From NCBI RefSeq assembly GCF_900636765.1, contig NZ_LR134313.1:2170001-2234000 (forward strand): a stretch of 64,000 nt of DNA, given 5' to 3'. The stretch comes from Neisseria canis (GTDB lineage Bacteria > Pseudomonadota > Gammaproteobacteria > Burkholderiales > Neisseriaceae). Of the stretch, positions 17,876 through 27,915 are shown in pieces. Both the position numbers and the translations under genes were made by a program. Numbering within the stretch: the first letter of the stretch is position 1; every line of letters starts with the position of its first letter. The notes beneath the pieces are model-generated. The model searched no databases. It was not told where the DNA came from and saw only the letters and a program-made list of their open reading frames with translations.

Positions 17876-18607
17876 ATGAGCTATTTAATTGTCGATTTAA
17901 GCAAGTTGTCATTAAAAGGATGCAAAACCCGCATAAAAAAACAGGAAGGCAAAGTATTTCTTTTTGCCAAAAGCAAGAAGAAGCTGAAAAAAGCCAAGCG
18001 CTTTTCGGAAAAACACAAAAGCATTGACGTTATCCGCCTGCCTGAAAAAAAAGCTTCGGCGGCAATTGCAAAACATATCCGCAGCTTATTAAAAAATAAC
18101 CCGCGCGCTAAAATTCTTGTGGTTTCACCGAGGAAAAAGCTGAAAAAACGCTGTAAAAAGCTGCAAAAGCTTTATTCGAAAGCGTGCATCCGCATACAGA
18201 AAAAATGCTGTCTCTCAATGAAAGACAAATTAAAAAACGATAAAAAAGCCGATAAAGATCAAAAAAATCAACTTAAACAACCTTTGTTTAAAGAATGTGA
18301 AACAGAAAAAGCGTCTAAAAACCTGCCAAAAGTTTCCGTAGAGCTGGAAGCCGAAAAGGTTTTAAAAGCAGTAGAGCATGTTTTGGATGACAGTTCTGCC
18401 GCTGAAATAAAACATGCAGAGTCCGAGCAGTTACAAGACGCCGAATTGGCCATCAAGAAAAACCAACCTAAAAAGAAACATGATTTACTGCTCTATTTGA
18501 TTCAGAGCGTCAATGTAAACGAAGAAGCAGCAGCCGATTTAATTGACCAGCTGCAAAATACCGGCAAAATAACCATCGACGTAACGGAAAGCGTTAAATA
18601 TTTATAA
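17876..18607 (+). CDS. Lysine-rich protein of unknown function in the his cluster
   Basis: This 243-residue protein lies between hisG (52 bases upstream) and hisD (83 bases downstream), with AGGAG before the ATG. Residues 1-95 are extremely basic, with runs such as KSKKKLKKAKR and PRKKLKKRCKKLQKLYSK and several cysteines. A charged middle follows and an ordered C-terminus (KKKHDLLLYLIQSVNVNEEAAADLIDQL). Such composition suggests nucleic-acid or membrane-surface binding, but no family is recognised. Its place in the his operon may be only positional. It is probably co-transcribed with hisG. Confidence 0.7.
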   Translation: MSYLIVDLSKLSLKGCKTRIKKQEGKVFLFAKSKKKLKKAKRFSEKHKSIDVIRLPEKKASAAIAKHIRSLLKNNPRAKILVVSPRKKLKKRCKKLQKLYSKACIRIQKKCCLSMKDKLKNDKKADKDQKNQLKQPLFKECETEKASKNLPKVSVELEAEKVLKAVEHVLDDSSAAEIKHAESEQLQDAELAIKKNQPKKKHDLLLYLIQSVNVNEEAAADLIDQLQNTGKITIDVTESVKYL

Positions 18608-18624
18608 GCACCTGCTTAACGGCT

Positions 18625-18650
18625 TTAGACAGGCCTATGCCTGTCTGAAA
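18625..18650. repeat. Uptake sequence with hairpin-forming flank
   Basis: TTAGACAGGCCTATGCCTGT continues into CTGAAA, so one uptake sequence is paired with a near-complete inverted copy. The same core arrangement is at 7,038-7,059. It lies between the lysine-rich gene and hisD and could attenuate read-through. Confidence 0.65.
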
Positions 18651-18690
18651 ACATTCAATCCATTATTATCCATCTAAGATGAAATAGATC

Positions 18691-19983
18691 ATGAAGTTTC
18701 TCAGCACCCAATCCCCCAACTTCCAAACCGAGCTGAAAGCGTTGCTGGCTTTTGAAACCGCGCAAGACCCGAAAATCGATCAAATTGTTGCCGACATCTG
18801 TGCCGACGTACAAAAGCGCGGCGATGCGGCGCTAATCGAATACACCAACCGTTTCGACGGAATGAATGCACAAACTATGGCCGATTTAACGCTGAGCCAA
18901 GCCGACTTGCAGGCTGCTTTCGAACGTATTGCCCCCGAAGTTCAGACGGCCTTGAAAACCGCCGCCGCCCGCGTGGAAAGCTACCATCAACGCCAAAAAA
19001 TGGCATCGTGGAGCTATACCGACGAAGACGGCACGCTGCTCGGCCAGCAGATTACCCCGCTCGACCGTGTGGGCATTTATGTTCCCGGCGGCAAAGCGGC
19101 TTATCCCAGCTCGGTGATTATGAACGCCATGCCCGCGCATGTGGCGGGCGTGCCCGAAATCATCATGGTAGTGCCCACGCCCCAAGGCGAGCGCAACGAT
19201 ATTGTGTTGGCGGCGGCATTTGTGGCCGGCGTAACCAAAGTGTTTACCGTCGGCGGTGCGCAGGCGGTGGCGGCTTTGGCTTACGGCACCGAAACCGTGC
19301 CGCAGGTCGATAAAATCACCGGCCCCGGCAATGCGTTTGTGGCCGCCGCCAAACGCCGCGTGTTCGGCGTGGTAGGCATTGATATGGTGGCGGGGCCGTC
19401 TGAAATTCTGGTGATTGCCGACGGCACCACGCCTGCCGATTGGGTGGCGATGGATTTGTTCAGCCAAGCCGAACACGACGAAATCGCCCAAGCCATTCTG
19501 ATTGCCACCTCGCAGCAATATTTGGACGACGTTCAAGCGGCCATGAACAGGTTGATCGAAGACATGCCCCGCCGTGCCATTATCGAGGCTTCTTTAAACA
19601 ACCGCGGCGCGATGATTCTGGCCAAAGACCTCGATGACGCTTGCGAAACCGCCAACTATATTGCGCCGGAACACCTGGAATTGTCGGTAGAAAATCCGCA
19701 GGAATGGGCACCAAAAATCCGCCACGCCGGTGCGATTTTCATGGGCAAATACACCAGCGAGAGCTTGGGCGACTATTGCGCCGGCCCCAACCATGTGCTG
19801 CCCACCAGCCGCACGGCGCGCTTCTCTTCGCCGCTGGGCACTTACGATTTCCAAAAACGCAGCAGCCTGATTCAGGTTTCCGAACAAGGCGCGCAAAAGC
19901 TCGGTCGGATTGCCGATGTGTTGGCACAAGGCGAAATGCTTACCGCCCATGCCAAAGCGGCGGAATTCCGTTTGAAGAAATAG
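18691..19983 (+). CDS. hisD: Histidinol dehydrogenase
   Basis: HisD oxidises L-histidinol to L-histidine in two NAD-dependent steps, using zinc. The 430 residues match the family. Visible signatures are [18 protein letters not shown], the [12 protein letters not shown] loop, FSQAEHDE (zinc-binding Gln/His) and the catalytic EHLELS glutamate-histidine pair. The C-terminal [14 protein letters not shown], whose His contributes to the site, is also present. It follows hisG and the lysine-rich gene in one direction. A weak hairpin lies after the stop. Confidence 0.96.
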   Translation: MKFLSTQSPNFQTELKALLAFETAQDPKIDQIVADICADVQKRGDAALIEYTNRFDGMNAQTMADLTLSQADLQAAFERIAPEVQTALKTAAARVESYHQRQKMASWSYTDEDGTLLGQQITPLDRVGIYVPGGKAAYPSSVIMNAMPAHVAGVPEIIMVVPTPQGERNDIVLAAAFVAGVTKVFTVGGAQAVAALAYGTETVPQVDKITGPGNAFVAAAKRRVFGVVGIDMVAGPSEILVIADGTTPADWVAMDLFSQAEHDEIAQAILIATSQQYLDDVQAAMNRLIEDMPRRAIIEASLNNRGAMILAKDLDDACETANYIAPEHLELSVENPQEWAPKIRHAGAIFMGKYTSESLGDYCAGPNHVLPTSRTARFSSPLGTYDFQKRSSLIQVSEQGAQKLGRIADVLAQGEMLTAHAKAAEFRLKK

Positions 19984-20049
19984 TCCGGCATACTGATTTA
20001 TTGAAACAAACAGTGCCCTCTATAATACGGAACACGCCTGACCACACTC

Positions 20050-20077
20050 AAAATCCTTTAAATTTTTAAAGGGTTTT
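20050..20077 (+). terminator. Hairpin downstream of hisD
   Basis: AAAATCCTTTAA and TTAAAGGGTTTT pair over 12 bases with one G-U type mismatch. It is 66 bases after hisD and argues against a TTG start at 20,076 for the next gene, because that codon would lie in the stem. No clean T-run follows. Confidence 0.5.
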
Positions 20078-20225
20078 GGGTATTTTGAATAGAAACACCG
20101 TGTCAGCCAAACTTGCTTTTGCTGCATCGTCGCAGCAACCCTCAAAACTTTGTATCCAAAATAAATTTATCTGCTGCGACTTCAGTACTCCGATTTTCCA
20201 CGTCCCTAATCTGTTAGGAATTTTC

Positions 20226-21014
20226 GTGTTTAAACTCTGCAAACATTATTTTGACGGCATCGACGAAAACGGCAATGCCCTGATTGCCTATGCAGCAGAA
20301 TTATCATTATTAGGCATCCGCCTGCCTTATTCTTCCGTGATGTTGCACAACGCAGATAATGTATTGTATGAACATGCCTGTCTGAAAGCTGCCCAACTCG
20401 GCGAAAACCAACGCGCGTTTATGCAGCCGCAATTATCCGTATCGGCGCAATGGCAGGCTTTGAATGCGCCTCTCAATCCGGCCGATTTATTGAATGCCGC
20501 CGCTTTTACAGACACAAACAAAGATGTGCTGTGGCATTGCCACACGCCCAAAGCCCGATTTTCCTGCACATTAAACGGGCAATTTTTTCAGGGATTGGGC
20601 TACGCAGAAACCCTGACGCTCACTTTGGAACCGTGGCGGCTTCCTTTGGACGAATTATATTGGGGGCGTTTTCTTTCCCCGTCCCACACGCTGGTGTGGC
20701 TGGAATGGCGCGGTAAAAATCCCTTGAAACTGCTTTATCTGAATGGAAAGTGCTATCAAGACTTTGTATTGAACCGACACAAACTGCTGCTGCCTGAATG
20801 CGGTTTATGTTTGGATTTTGCCGAACCCGCTATCGTGAAAGATGAGCCTTTGCTGGCTCTGGCTCAGCGCTTTCCCATACTCAACAGGTTGTTCGGCAGA
20901 GATTTTTTAAAAACCCGGGAAACAAAATGGAAAAGCCGTGCCCGGCTTGTTATGTCTGACGCACCGCCGGAAACCGGCTGGGCGCTTTACGAAAAAGTAT
21001 TGTGGCGTTCTTAA
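20226..21014 (+). CDS. CrtC/AttH-like beta-barrel protein (tentative)
   Basis: The GTG at 20,226 is preceded by AGGAA seven bases upstream and is preferred over a TTG at 20,076. The 262 residues include GLGYAETLTLTLEPWRLP, then ELYWGRFLSPSHTLVWLEWR and a C-terminal ETKWKSRARLV...GWALYE. This pattern (G-x-GYxE, WGRF, W-x-W, terminal hydratase-like strands) recalls hydroxyneurosporene hydratase (CrtC) and AttH lipocalin-like proteins. The match is by memory of motifs and may be wrong. No signal peptide is visible. It stands 51 bases before a three-domain membrane enzyme and probably shares its transcript, suggesting a role with an isoprenoid or lipid substrate. Confidence 0.6.
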   Translation: MFKLCKHYFDGIDENGNALIAYAAELSLLGIRLPYSSVMLHNADNVLYEHACLKAAQLGENQRAFMQPQLSVSAQWQALNAPLNPADLLNAAAFTDTNKDVLWHCHTPKARFSCTLNGQFFQGLGYAETLTLTLEPWRLPLDELYWGRFLSPSHTLVWLEWRGKNPLKLLYLNGKCYQDFVLNRHKLLLPECGLCLDFAEPAIVKDEPLLALAQRFPILNRLFGRDFLKTRETKWKSRARLVMSDAPPETGWALYEKVLWRS

Positions 21015-21065
21015 ATACCGCAACCCTTAAGCCAGCAGCACAAATTATTTTATTTGAAGAAAAAC

Positions 21066-22991
21066 ATGCCTCTAATCTTACAGAAAATACTTTACGCCGC
21101 CGTGTTTTGTTTAATTTTGCCCGTATTGTTGTGGCAGTGGGCGGTATATGCCGATGATTTTGTGACCCTACCCTTACCTGAAGCACAATGGATGGGCGGC
21201 ATTATTGCTTCAGCGGGGGTTTCTTTGACGCTATGGGCCATGCTCGGCCTGTGGCGTACAGGAAAAGGCTTGCCGATGAATGCCTTTCCGCCGGAAGAAT
21301 ATGTATTTTCAGGCGCATACCGCGTATGCCGCCATCCGATTTACGCAGGCGCCGTGATGTTGTGCTTGGGTTTGGCCTGGCTGAACGGATCTCCGGCTGG
21401 TTTTTGGCTGGTTACGCCTCTGTTCACGCTTATGATCATAACTTATGTGTATGGATTTGAACGTGAAATCATCGAGCAGCAATTCGGCGCAAAACCTTTA
21501 TTGCACAAAACATGGCTCAGCTTACCTCCACCAAACCTACGAAAGCCAGGCCTGTCTGAAAAAATACGCGCAGCCTTGCTGGTATTCCTGCCGTGGCTGT
21601 TCGGGTATGAGCTATTTGTTTGGGCGGGTATGCCTTCGGATGTGTTGTACAGTAACACCGTCGTTGACGATTATGTGCCGCTGCTGCCCTTTACCGTATT
21701 GTTTTATTTGCTCTCTTATCCGCTCATAATTTCGGTACCGTTTATTATCGGCAGCAACCAACGCCTACGCGAATGGATGACGGATGCTTTTTGGGGCATG
21801 CTCTTGATTTTTTACAGCTATCTGGTTATCCCGGCTGCGGTAGCTTACCAATCGTTACCTGATTCCTTGTTCAACAATATCATCGAATGGGGGCGGCAAC
21901 ATGATTCACCCATGGCTTCGTTCCCGTCTTTCCATATATTTTGGGCACTCATTGCCATACATTATTTTAACGACGCCTCCAAGCAATACCGCCCTTACCT
22001 TAAAGCCGCCGGTTGGTTGGTTATTTTAAGCTGTCTCACGACCCATAATCACACGCTCGCAGATGCCGTGGCCGCTGTTTTGGTTTATTGGCTGGCTCGG
22101 TATAGAAAACCGATTTATATCAAAATGCTGTATGTGTGCGAACGGATTGCCAACTCATGGCATGAATGGCAGTTTGGCAAAGTGCGCCTGATTAACCACG
22201 GGTTTTATGCGGCGATAGGCGGTTTTTTCGGCTTTTTAATGATGGCCTATTTGTTGCCAAACGATTTATGGGCAGTTTATCTGATTGGTTTTTCGGGATT
22301 TATCGGAGCAGGATTATGGGCCCAATGGGTAGAAGGATCTGCCGCTTTATTGCGCCCGTTTGGCTACTATGGCAGCGTTATCGGCATTTTGGCTGCGGTG
22401 TTCGCAGCAGGGTTGTTCGGAGCAGATATTTGGTCATTATTGGCAGCGGCGGCTCTAGCCGCATGCCCTATTCAGTTTTTCGGCCGCTGCCGCTGCCTAG
22501 TTCAAGGCTGTTGCCACGGGAAACCGACTGATGCAGCGGCAGGCTTACGGTTTACCCATCCGAAATCGCGGGTAAACAAACTGGCCGGTTTGTGCGGGGA
22601 AAATCTCTATCCGACCCAGCTTTATTCAATGGCTGCCAACTTTTTCACTTTCTTTCTGCTGTGGCGGCTTTATACATTGGAAATGCCCGCATCATTCTTG
22701 ACCGGTATCTATTTCATTCTCACCGGCATCTTCCGTTTTGTAGAAGAATCGCTCCGTGGAGAGCCGCAAACGCCTTATTTTATGGGTATGCGCGTTTACC
22801 AATGGCTGGCCATTGCCTCTGTTTTGCTCGGTATCATGATGACATGTATTTCCTCAACCTCTTTGGATGCAGGCAATTTGAGTATCGGATTATGCATTCA
22901 AGCCTTCTTATATGCCTTGTTGATTTGGTTTGTATACGGAGTCGATTTCCCGGAGAGCAACCGCAGATTTTCAAGGCTAACCCAAGACTAA
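21066..22991 (+). CDS. ICMT-like / PAP2 / Lgt-like three-domain membrane protein
   Basis: I chose ATG at 21,066; a TTG at 21,054 is also possible. The 641 residues carry three units. Residues about 1-150 resemble isoprenylcysteine carboxyl methyltransferases: FSGAYRVCRHPIYAGA followed by the Glu of FEREIIEQQFG. Residues about 175-370 are a PAP2-type phosphatase with PSFH in SFPSFH (about 285-290) and HNHTLAD (about 325) as the later motif. Residues about 380-640 are Lgt-like: GRCRCLVQGCCHGKP, the YPTQLYS signature at about 513 and FRFVEESLRG at about 557. The GCCHGKP variant marks atypical Lgt relatives rather than the housekeeping enzyme. All parts are membrane-embedded with more than a dozen helices. 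The combined activity is unknown; modification of a lipid or polyprenyl carrier is an inference. Confidence 0.8.
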   Translation: MPLILQKILYAAVFCLILPVLLWQWAVYADDFVTLPLPEAQWMGGIIASAGVSLTLWAMLGLWRTGKGLPMNAFPPEEYVFSGAYRVCRHPIYAGAVMLCLGLAWLNGSPAGFWLVTPLFTLMIITYVYGFEREIIEQQFGAKPLLHKTWLSLPPPNLRKPGLSEKIRAALLVFLPWLFGYELFVWAGMPSDVLYSNTVVDDYVPLLPFTVLFYLLSYPLIISVPFIIGSNQRLREWMTDAFWGMLLIFYSYLVIPAAVAYQSLPDSLFNNIIEWGRQHDSPMASFPSFHIFWALIAIHYFNDASKQYRPYLKAAGWLVILSCLTTHNHTLADAVAAVLVYWLARYRKPIYIKMLYVCERIANSWHEWQFGKVRLINHGFYAAIGGFFGFLMMAYLLPNDLWAVYLIGFSGFIGAGLWAQWVEGSAALLRPFGYYGSVIGILAAVFAAGLFGADIWSLLAAAALAACPIQFFGRCRCLVQGCCHGKPTDAAAGLRFTHPKSRVNKLAGLCGENLYPTQLYSMAANFFTFFLLWRLYTLEMPASFLTGIYFILTGIFRFVEESLRGEPQTPYFMGMRVYQWLAIASVLLGIMMTCISSTSLDAGNLSIGLCIQAFLYALLIWFVYGVDFPESNRRFSRLTQD

Positions 22992-23018
22992 GCCAAAGAG
23001 TAAAGGATCAAAATCAGA

Positions 23019-24806
23019 TTATGCTGCTTTCGGCTCTTTATCGGCAGGATGATTCATCAAATCTGTTTCTTCCCGCAAAATATCCAAAAGACCCAAACCA
23101 ATCCGCTTGGCATAATTAATATCGTTCATTAAAGAAGTGGTCTGCCAGCTGTCGATTTCCCCTGCACGCAGCTTTTCCAACACGCTGGTTCGGAAAGCGG
23201 TATCCAGCATTTCTACATGCTGCGCCAATAACGCAATATTGTCGGTGCGCTCGGGGGAGTTGGCTTCGAGCAAAGATGTTTGGTAGAAATACTTCAAAGT
23301 ATCGAACAAATGTGCCCGTAAATCTAAATATTCTTGATAAACAGGAGATTGCGGCTGTTGCAAATAATGCTGCATATTTTTTTGAATATGTTTGCTGCCT
23401 TTCACAATCTCCACCATTTGCATGGCAACCATGTGCGCATTCATCAACAATATTTGTCTGTCATCACGTTCGTCAATATCGGTTTTGCTGGTAAATTCGA
23501 CCAACTCACCATAAAGCGGCTTAATGCGGTCTTGATAAAGTGTTTGAACATCAACTTTTTGCACTTTTTCAGGCAGGCCTAATTCATTGGAAGATACGTT
23601 CTCGTAAAGCTCTTGCTCAGAAATAAACAGCGCCTGGCAAATCACTTCCAAACTCAAGGTGTTTAAATGCTCGATTTCTTTGCACACCGCACGCAAAGCC
23701 GTGTCTCCCGAACGCAGCATGTTTTCATTCAGATACAGGGCATGCCGTTTGTTTTCCCTTTTCGGCTCTTGTAAACCCGCTTGGGCGCTGTCGGGCAAAC
23801 GGCGCAACAGCTCGTCTGCCAACTGATTTTGAAACTTCCAAAACACAATCAAACCCAACACATTGAATATCGTATGGAAAAATGCCAATTGAAGCAGATT
23901 GCTCATACCTAGCCAATTACCTGCCGCCTGAACGGCAGATGTAATCGGAATCCACAGCAATAAAGATAAAAACGCCGTCACAACGTTAAACAGCAAATGC
24001 GCCATCGCAAGCCGTTGGCCGCCGCGATCACTGCCCAGCATACCCACGAAAGCCGTAGAAACACTCGTTCCGACGTTCGAGCCTATCGCAATCGCAAAAG
24101 CCTGAGCCAAACTGATTTGCCCGCCGGCCAAAGCCGCAAGTGTAAGAATCAAGGTTGCATGTGTGGATTGCAACACAATAGTCAGCAACAAACCGATGAA
24201 GCTGAAAATAGCCACTTCGGCAGCCCCTTGAACTTGAACCGAAGCAAAATCAAACGTGCTGCCTACACTCTGAAAACCGTCTTTAATCGCATCAATGCCT
24301 AAAAATATAAGCGAAATGCCGACCAAAACTCTGCCAAACCCCTTCATTTTGCCTTTAAAAAATCCGGCTAAAATGCCGAATACCAACATAGGCACGGCAG
24401 CAGGACTTAAGCTGATGCTTTGTCCAGCCAAAGCCAACAACCAAATACCGCTGGTAGCCCCCAGATTCGTTCCTAAAATAACGGCGATGCCTCCGGCTAA
24501 AGTAATCAAACCCGCACTAAGAAACGCCATAGTAAGCAAAGAAACCAATGTGCTTGATTGCAAAACGAATGTTGCACCCATGCCGAACAGCATACTTCTC
24601 AAAGGCGTAGCCGTGCTTTTAGCCATCAGCCGCTCCAACATACCCCCTGCCGCGTTATGCAAACCTTCTTCGATACTTTGCATACCGAATAAAAACAAAG
24701 CCAATCCGTAACAGAGCTTCAACCACGCCGGGCTGTACCAGAAGCTGATGGCCAATACTATCGCTACTGCGATGATACTTATTATTTTTAAAGGATTTTT
24801 GCCCAC
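23019..24806 (-). CDS. Na/Pi cotransporter family protein
   Basis: This 595-residue protein has two inverted PNaS repeats with the signature QSSTLVSLLTMAFLSAGLI and QSTHATLILTLAALAGG, each followed by a GxNxGxSxx-type loop (LGTNLGATSG and IGSNVGTSVS). These form the phosphate and sodium site in NptA-like transporters. The C-terminal 230 residues are helical and PhoU-like (HLNTLSLEVICQALF onwards). It is a single gene, convergent with the three-domain gene 27 bases away, without a visible terminator between them. Sodium-dependent phosphate transport is the likely role. Confidence 0.9.
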   Translation of the reverse strand: MGKNPLKIISIIAVAIVLAISFWYSPAWLKLCYGLALFLFGMQSIEEGLHNAAGGMLERLMAKSTATPLRSMLFGMGATFVLQSSTLVSLLTMAFLSAGLITLAGGIAVILGTNLGATSGIWLLALAGQSISLSPAAVPMLVFGILAGFFKGKMKGFGRVLVGISLIFLGIDAIKDGFQSVGSTFDFASVQVQGAAEVAIFSFIGLLLTIVLQSTHATLILTLAALAGGQISLAQAFAIAIGSNVGTSVSTAFVGMLGSDRGGQRLAMAHLLFNVVTAFLSLLLWIPITSAVQAAGNWLGMSNLLQLAFFHTIFNVLGLIVFWKFQNQLADELLRRLPDSAQAGLQEPKRENKRHALYLNENMLRSGDTALRAVCKEIEHLNTLSLEVICQALFISEQELYENVSSNELGLPEKVQKVDVQTLYQDRIKPLYGELVEFTSKTDIDERDDRQILLMNAHMVAMQMVEIVKGSKHIQKNMQHYLQQPQSPVYQEYLDLRAHLFDTLKYFYQTSLLEANSPERTDNIALLAQHVEMLDTAFRTSVLEKLRAGEIDSWQTTSLMNDINYAKRIGLGLLDILREETDLMNHPADKEPKAA

Positions 24807-25055
24807 AACTATTTCTTTCGCTTTTTCTTGAACACAGGAACAACTCTGTATCTGATTATTAATCTGCGCTTTTTATACTTACAATCAAGGCCGGAAGCCG
24901 CCACTAAACCACCAGTACTCTTTTTCAGACAGGCATATATAAAACATGCTTCAAACTCTCAAACACAACACGTTGAATTAATAAAAAATGATGCCTATCT
25001 GAAAAAATATTGCCATACCCGCCAGACCGATTTTACCGAAGAATTATAAAACAAA

Positions 25056-25084
25056 ACGGCCTGAAACGATAAACGTTCAGGCCG
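25056..25084 (-). terminator. Terminator of aspS
   Basis: On the minus strand, CGGCCTGAACG pairs with CGTTTCAGGCCG around a TTTAT loop and is followed by TTTTGTTTTAT. It starts 18 bases after the aspS stop, the right place for a rho-independent terminator. Confidence 0.8.
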
Positions 25085-25101
25085 CTGCTTTTTCAAGAAA
25101 A

Positions 25102-26910
25102 TTATGCTTCTTTGGAATCGGTTGCTTTTTGACGCAAACGCAAATTCAATTCGCGCAGTTGTTTATCGTCAACCGCATTCGGCGCATTAGTCAACAAGCA
25201 TTGGGCGCGCTGGGTTTTCGGGAAAGCAATCACGTCGCGAATAGATTCGGCGCCGGTCATCAAAGTGACCAAACGGTCTAAACCGAATGCCAAACCGCCG
25301 TGCGGCGGCGCACCGAATTTCAGGTTGTCCAGCAGGAAGCCGAATTTGTTTTGCTGCTCTTCCGGAGTGATTTTCAGGGCGGCGAACACTTTTTCCTGAA
25401 TGTCGGCACGGTGGATACGGATAGAACCGCCGCCGATTTCCCAACCGTTCAGCACCATATCGTAAGCGCGCGCCAAGCAGTTTTCAGGATCGCTTTCCAT
25501 CAAATCTTCATGGCCTTGTTTCGGCGAAGTAAACGGATGGTGCATGGCGGCATAGCGGTCGTTTTCTTCGTCGTATTCGAACATCGGGAAATCAACCACC
25601 CACAACGGTTTCCACTCGTCCACAAAGTAGCCGTTTTCCGCGCCGTGTTCGTGGCCGACTTTGATACGCAATGCGCCGATGGCTTCATTCACAATCTTGG
25701 CTTTGTCGGCACCGAAGAAAATGATGTCGCCGTTTTGCGCTTCGGTTTTGGCAATGATTTCTTTCAGGCAGTTTTCAGACAGGAATTTCACAATCGGAGA
25801 TTGCAGGCCGCTGTCTTCGCCGTTGGTGATGTTGCTCACGTCGTTGACTTTGATGTAAGCCAAGCCTTTCGCGCCGTAGATGCCGACAAATTTGGTGTAT
25901 TCGTCGATGTCTTTGCGGCTTAATTTCGCACCATTCGGCACGCGTAAAGCCACCACGCGGCCGCCTTTCATGTCGGCTGCGGCACGGAATACTTTGAATT
26001 CTTCGGTTTTCATCAAGTCGGTCAACTCGGTGAATTTGAGCGACACGCGCATATCGGGTTTGTCGGAACCGTAGTAGAACATGGCTTCGGAGAAAGGCAT
26101 GCGTGGGAAGTCGCCTAATTCCACACCCAATGCGTCTTTAAACACCTGTTTGGCCATGCCTTCGGTGATGTCCATGATTTCGTTCTCGCTTAAGAACGAG
26201 GTTTCAATATCGATTTGGGTGAATTCGGGCTGGCGGTCGGCACGCAAATCTTCATCGCGGAAGCATTTGGTGATTTGGTAATAACGGTCGAAACCGGCCA
26301 CCATCAGCAGTTGTTTGAACAACTGCGGAGATTGCGGCAAAGCGAAAAACTCGCCCGGATGCACGCGGCTGGGCACGAGGTAGTCGCGCGCGCCTTCGGG
26401 AGTGGAACGGGTCAGCATCGGCGTTTCGATATCGATAAAGCCTTGTGCATCCAAATAACGGCGCACACCCATAGCTACTTGGTAGCGCAGGCGCAGGTTG
26501 CGCTGCATTTGCGGACGGCGCAGGTCGATAACGCGGTTGGTCAGGCGCACGTTTTCGCTGATGTTTTCGTCGTCGATTTGGAACGGAGGTGTGGCGGCGG
26601 TGTTTAAAATCTCGATTTCTTTCGCCAAAATTTCAATCTTGCCGGAAATCATTTTATCGTTGGCCGTACCTTCAGGGCGGTTGCGTACTTTACCGGTAAT
26701 GCTTAACACGTATTCGTTACGGGCTGAATCGGCGGTTTTGAAGGCTTCCGGCGTATCGGGGTCGATAACCACCTGCACGATGCCTTCGCGGTCGCGCAAG
26801 TCGATAAAAATCACACCGCCGTGGTCGCGGCGGCGATGCACCCAACCTTTCACGGTAACGGTTTGGTCTAAGTATTGTTCGCTGATTAAGCCACAATAAT
26901 TGGTACGCAT
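25102..26910 (-). CDS. aspS: Aspartyl-tRNA synthetase
   Basis: AspS loads aspartate on tRNA-Asp. The 602 residues fit the long bacterial form with an inserted GAD domain. The N-terminal OB-fold contains [21 protein letters not shown], class II motif 2 appears as [18 protein letters not shown] and motif 3 as [15 protein letters not shown] near the C-terminus. AAGGTG precedes the ATG. DUF502 lies beyond its upstream end on the same strand. Whether this is the discriminating or non-discriminating type is not decided here. Confidence 0.97.
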   Translation of the reverse strand: MRTNYCGLISEQYLDQTVTVKGWVHRRRDHGGVIFIDLRDREGIVQVVIDPDTPEAFKTADSARNEYVLSITGKVRNRPEGTANDKMISGKIEILAKEIEILNTAATPPFQIDDENISENVRLTNRVIDLRRPQMQRNLRLRYQVAMGVRRYLDAQGFIDIETPMLTRSTPEGARDYLVPSRVHPGEFFALPQSPQLFKQLLMVAGFDRYYQITKCFRDEDLRADRQPEFTQIDIETSFLSENEIMDITEGMAKQVFKDALGVELGDFPRMPFSEAMFYYGSDKPDMRVSLKFTELTDLMKTEEFKVFRAAADMKGGRVVALRVPNGAKLSRKDIDEYTKFVGIYGAKGLAYIKVNDVSNITNGEDSGLQSPIVKFLSENCLKEIIAKTEAQNGDIIFFGADKAKIVNEAIGALRIKVGHEHGAENGYFVDEWKPLWVVDFPMFEYDEENDRYAAMHHPFTSPKQGHEDLMESDPENCLARAYDMVLNGWEIGGGSIRIHRADIQEKVFAALKITPEEQQNKFGFLLDNLKFGAPPHGGLAFGLDRLVTLMTGAESIRDVIAFPKTQRAQCLLTNAPNAVDDKQLRELNLRLRQKATDSKEA

Positions 26911-27148
26911 AAATTCACCTTGTTGATCTGTTTTGATTTAATTAATGATTCAAGCCGTCCGAATGGTTTTCAGACAGGCATAAATTACTCAAGTCTTGTT
27001 TTCAAATAATGCAACTGTTCAACGTTGGTTTTCCCATAGATATAGCTATCAACACCCCCTTTCGCATCAGGGTAAACTGGCGCTATAAAGGCCAAAGCAA
27101 CTTAACTGAACAGTAAAATACGTTTCATCGGTTTTGCAAATTTATCTG

Positions 27149-27835
27149 CTATTCTGCTATCGGCTTTTTTTCGGGCAAATGTTTTACAACTGGTTCGTCA
27201 GGCATAACCATACCCAAAGAAATCACATATTTCAAAGCTTCATCTACACTCATGTCCAGCTCGCGTACATCACTTTTTTTCACCATAATGTAATAGCCGC
27301 CGGTGGGGTTTGGCGTGGTCGGCACATATACGGCAACATATTCTTCCCCTCCGTTTTCAGACAGGCCTTTTGCTACCGAAGGCGGAATGTTGCCCGACAC
27401 AAACGCAATCGTCCATATATCGGGCTGCGGAAACGGCACCAACACCGGTGTTTTGAAAGAACGCCCATTATCTGAAAACAAAGATTCAGACACTTTTTTC
27501 ACACTGGAATAAATTGATTTGACCACCGGAATGCGGCCAAGCAGAGCGTCCCATGCCTCCAGGATTTTTCTGCCCAACACATTGGCACCGAATACACCGG
27601 TAACAAAAAGCACCACAATAGCAACAATAACGCCCAAGCCCGGAATTTTAAAGCCTATATATTGTTCGGGGCGCCAATGCAAAGGTAAAAGGTTTACCAA
27701 CCTATCGGAAGCGCCGACAATATAGGTAATTACCCAAACGGTAACCACAATCGGCAGCCACACCAAGACACCGGTAATCAGATATTTTTTCAATGCCTTA
27801 CCGATTCCGCCGCTTTCCGGTTTTTTTTCCGCCAT
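27149..27835 (-). CDS. DUF502 family membrane protein
   Basis: The 228 residues have two membrane helices (about 18-40 and 64-85) and the family core VLGRKILEAWDALLGRIPVVKSIYSSVKK with FPQPDIWTIAFVSG and VYVPTTPNPTGGYY downstream. The molecular function of DUF502 is unknown. It lies upstream of aspS on the same strand, 238 bases away, possibly in one transcription unit. One uptake sequence is embedded in the coding part (27,356-27,368). Confidence 0.9.
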   Translation of the reverse strand: MAEKKPESGGIGKALKKYLITGVLVWLPIVVTVWVITYIVGASDRLVNLLPLHWRPEQYIGFKIPGLGVIVAIVVLFVTGVFGANVLGRKILEAWDALLGRIPVVKSIYSSVKKVSESLFSDNGRSFKTPVLVPFPQPDIWTIAFVSGNIPPSVAKGLSENGGEEYVAVYVPTTPNPTGGYYIMVKKSDVRELDMSVDEALKYVISLGMVMPDEPVVKHLPEKKPIAE

Positions 27836-27915
27836 TATTTAATTTTTCCGTAAATATAACTGCCCAACAGCGTATTATACGCATTCGCGCTTAAAGAAAC
27901 GAGATTGTTAAACAA

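Noticed and set aside
20076..20225. TTG-started N-terminal extension of the CrtC-like protein
   Set aside because: The TTG lies in a hairpin behind hisD, while GTG at 20,226 has AGGAA at good distance.
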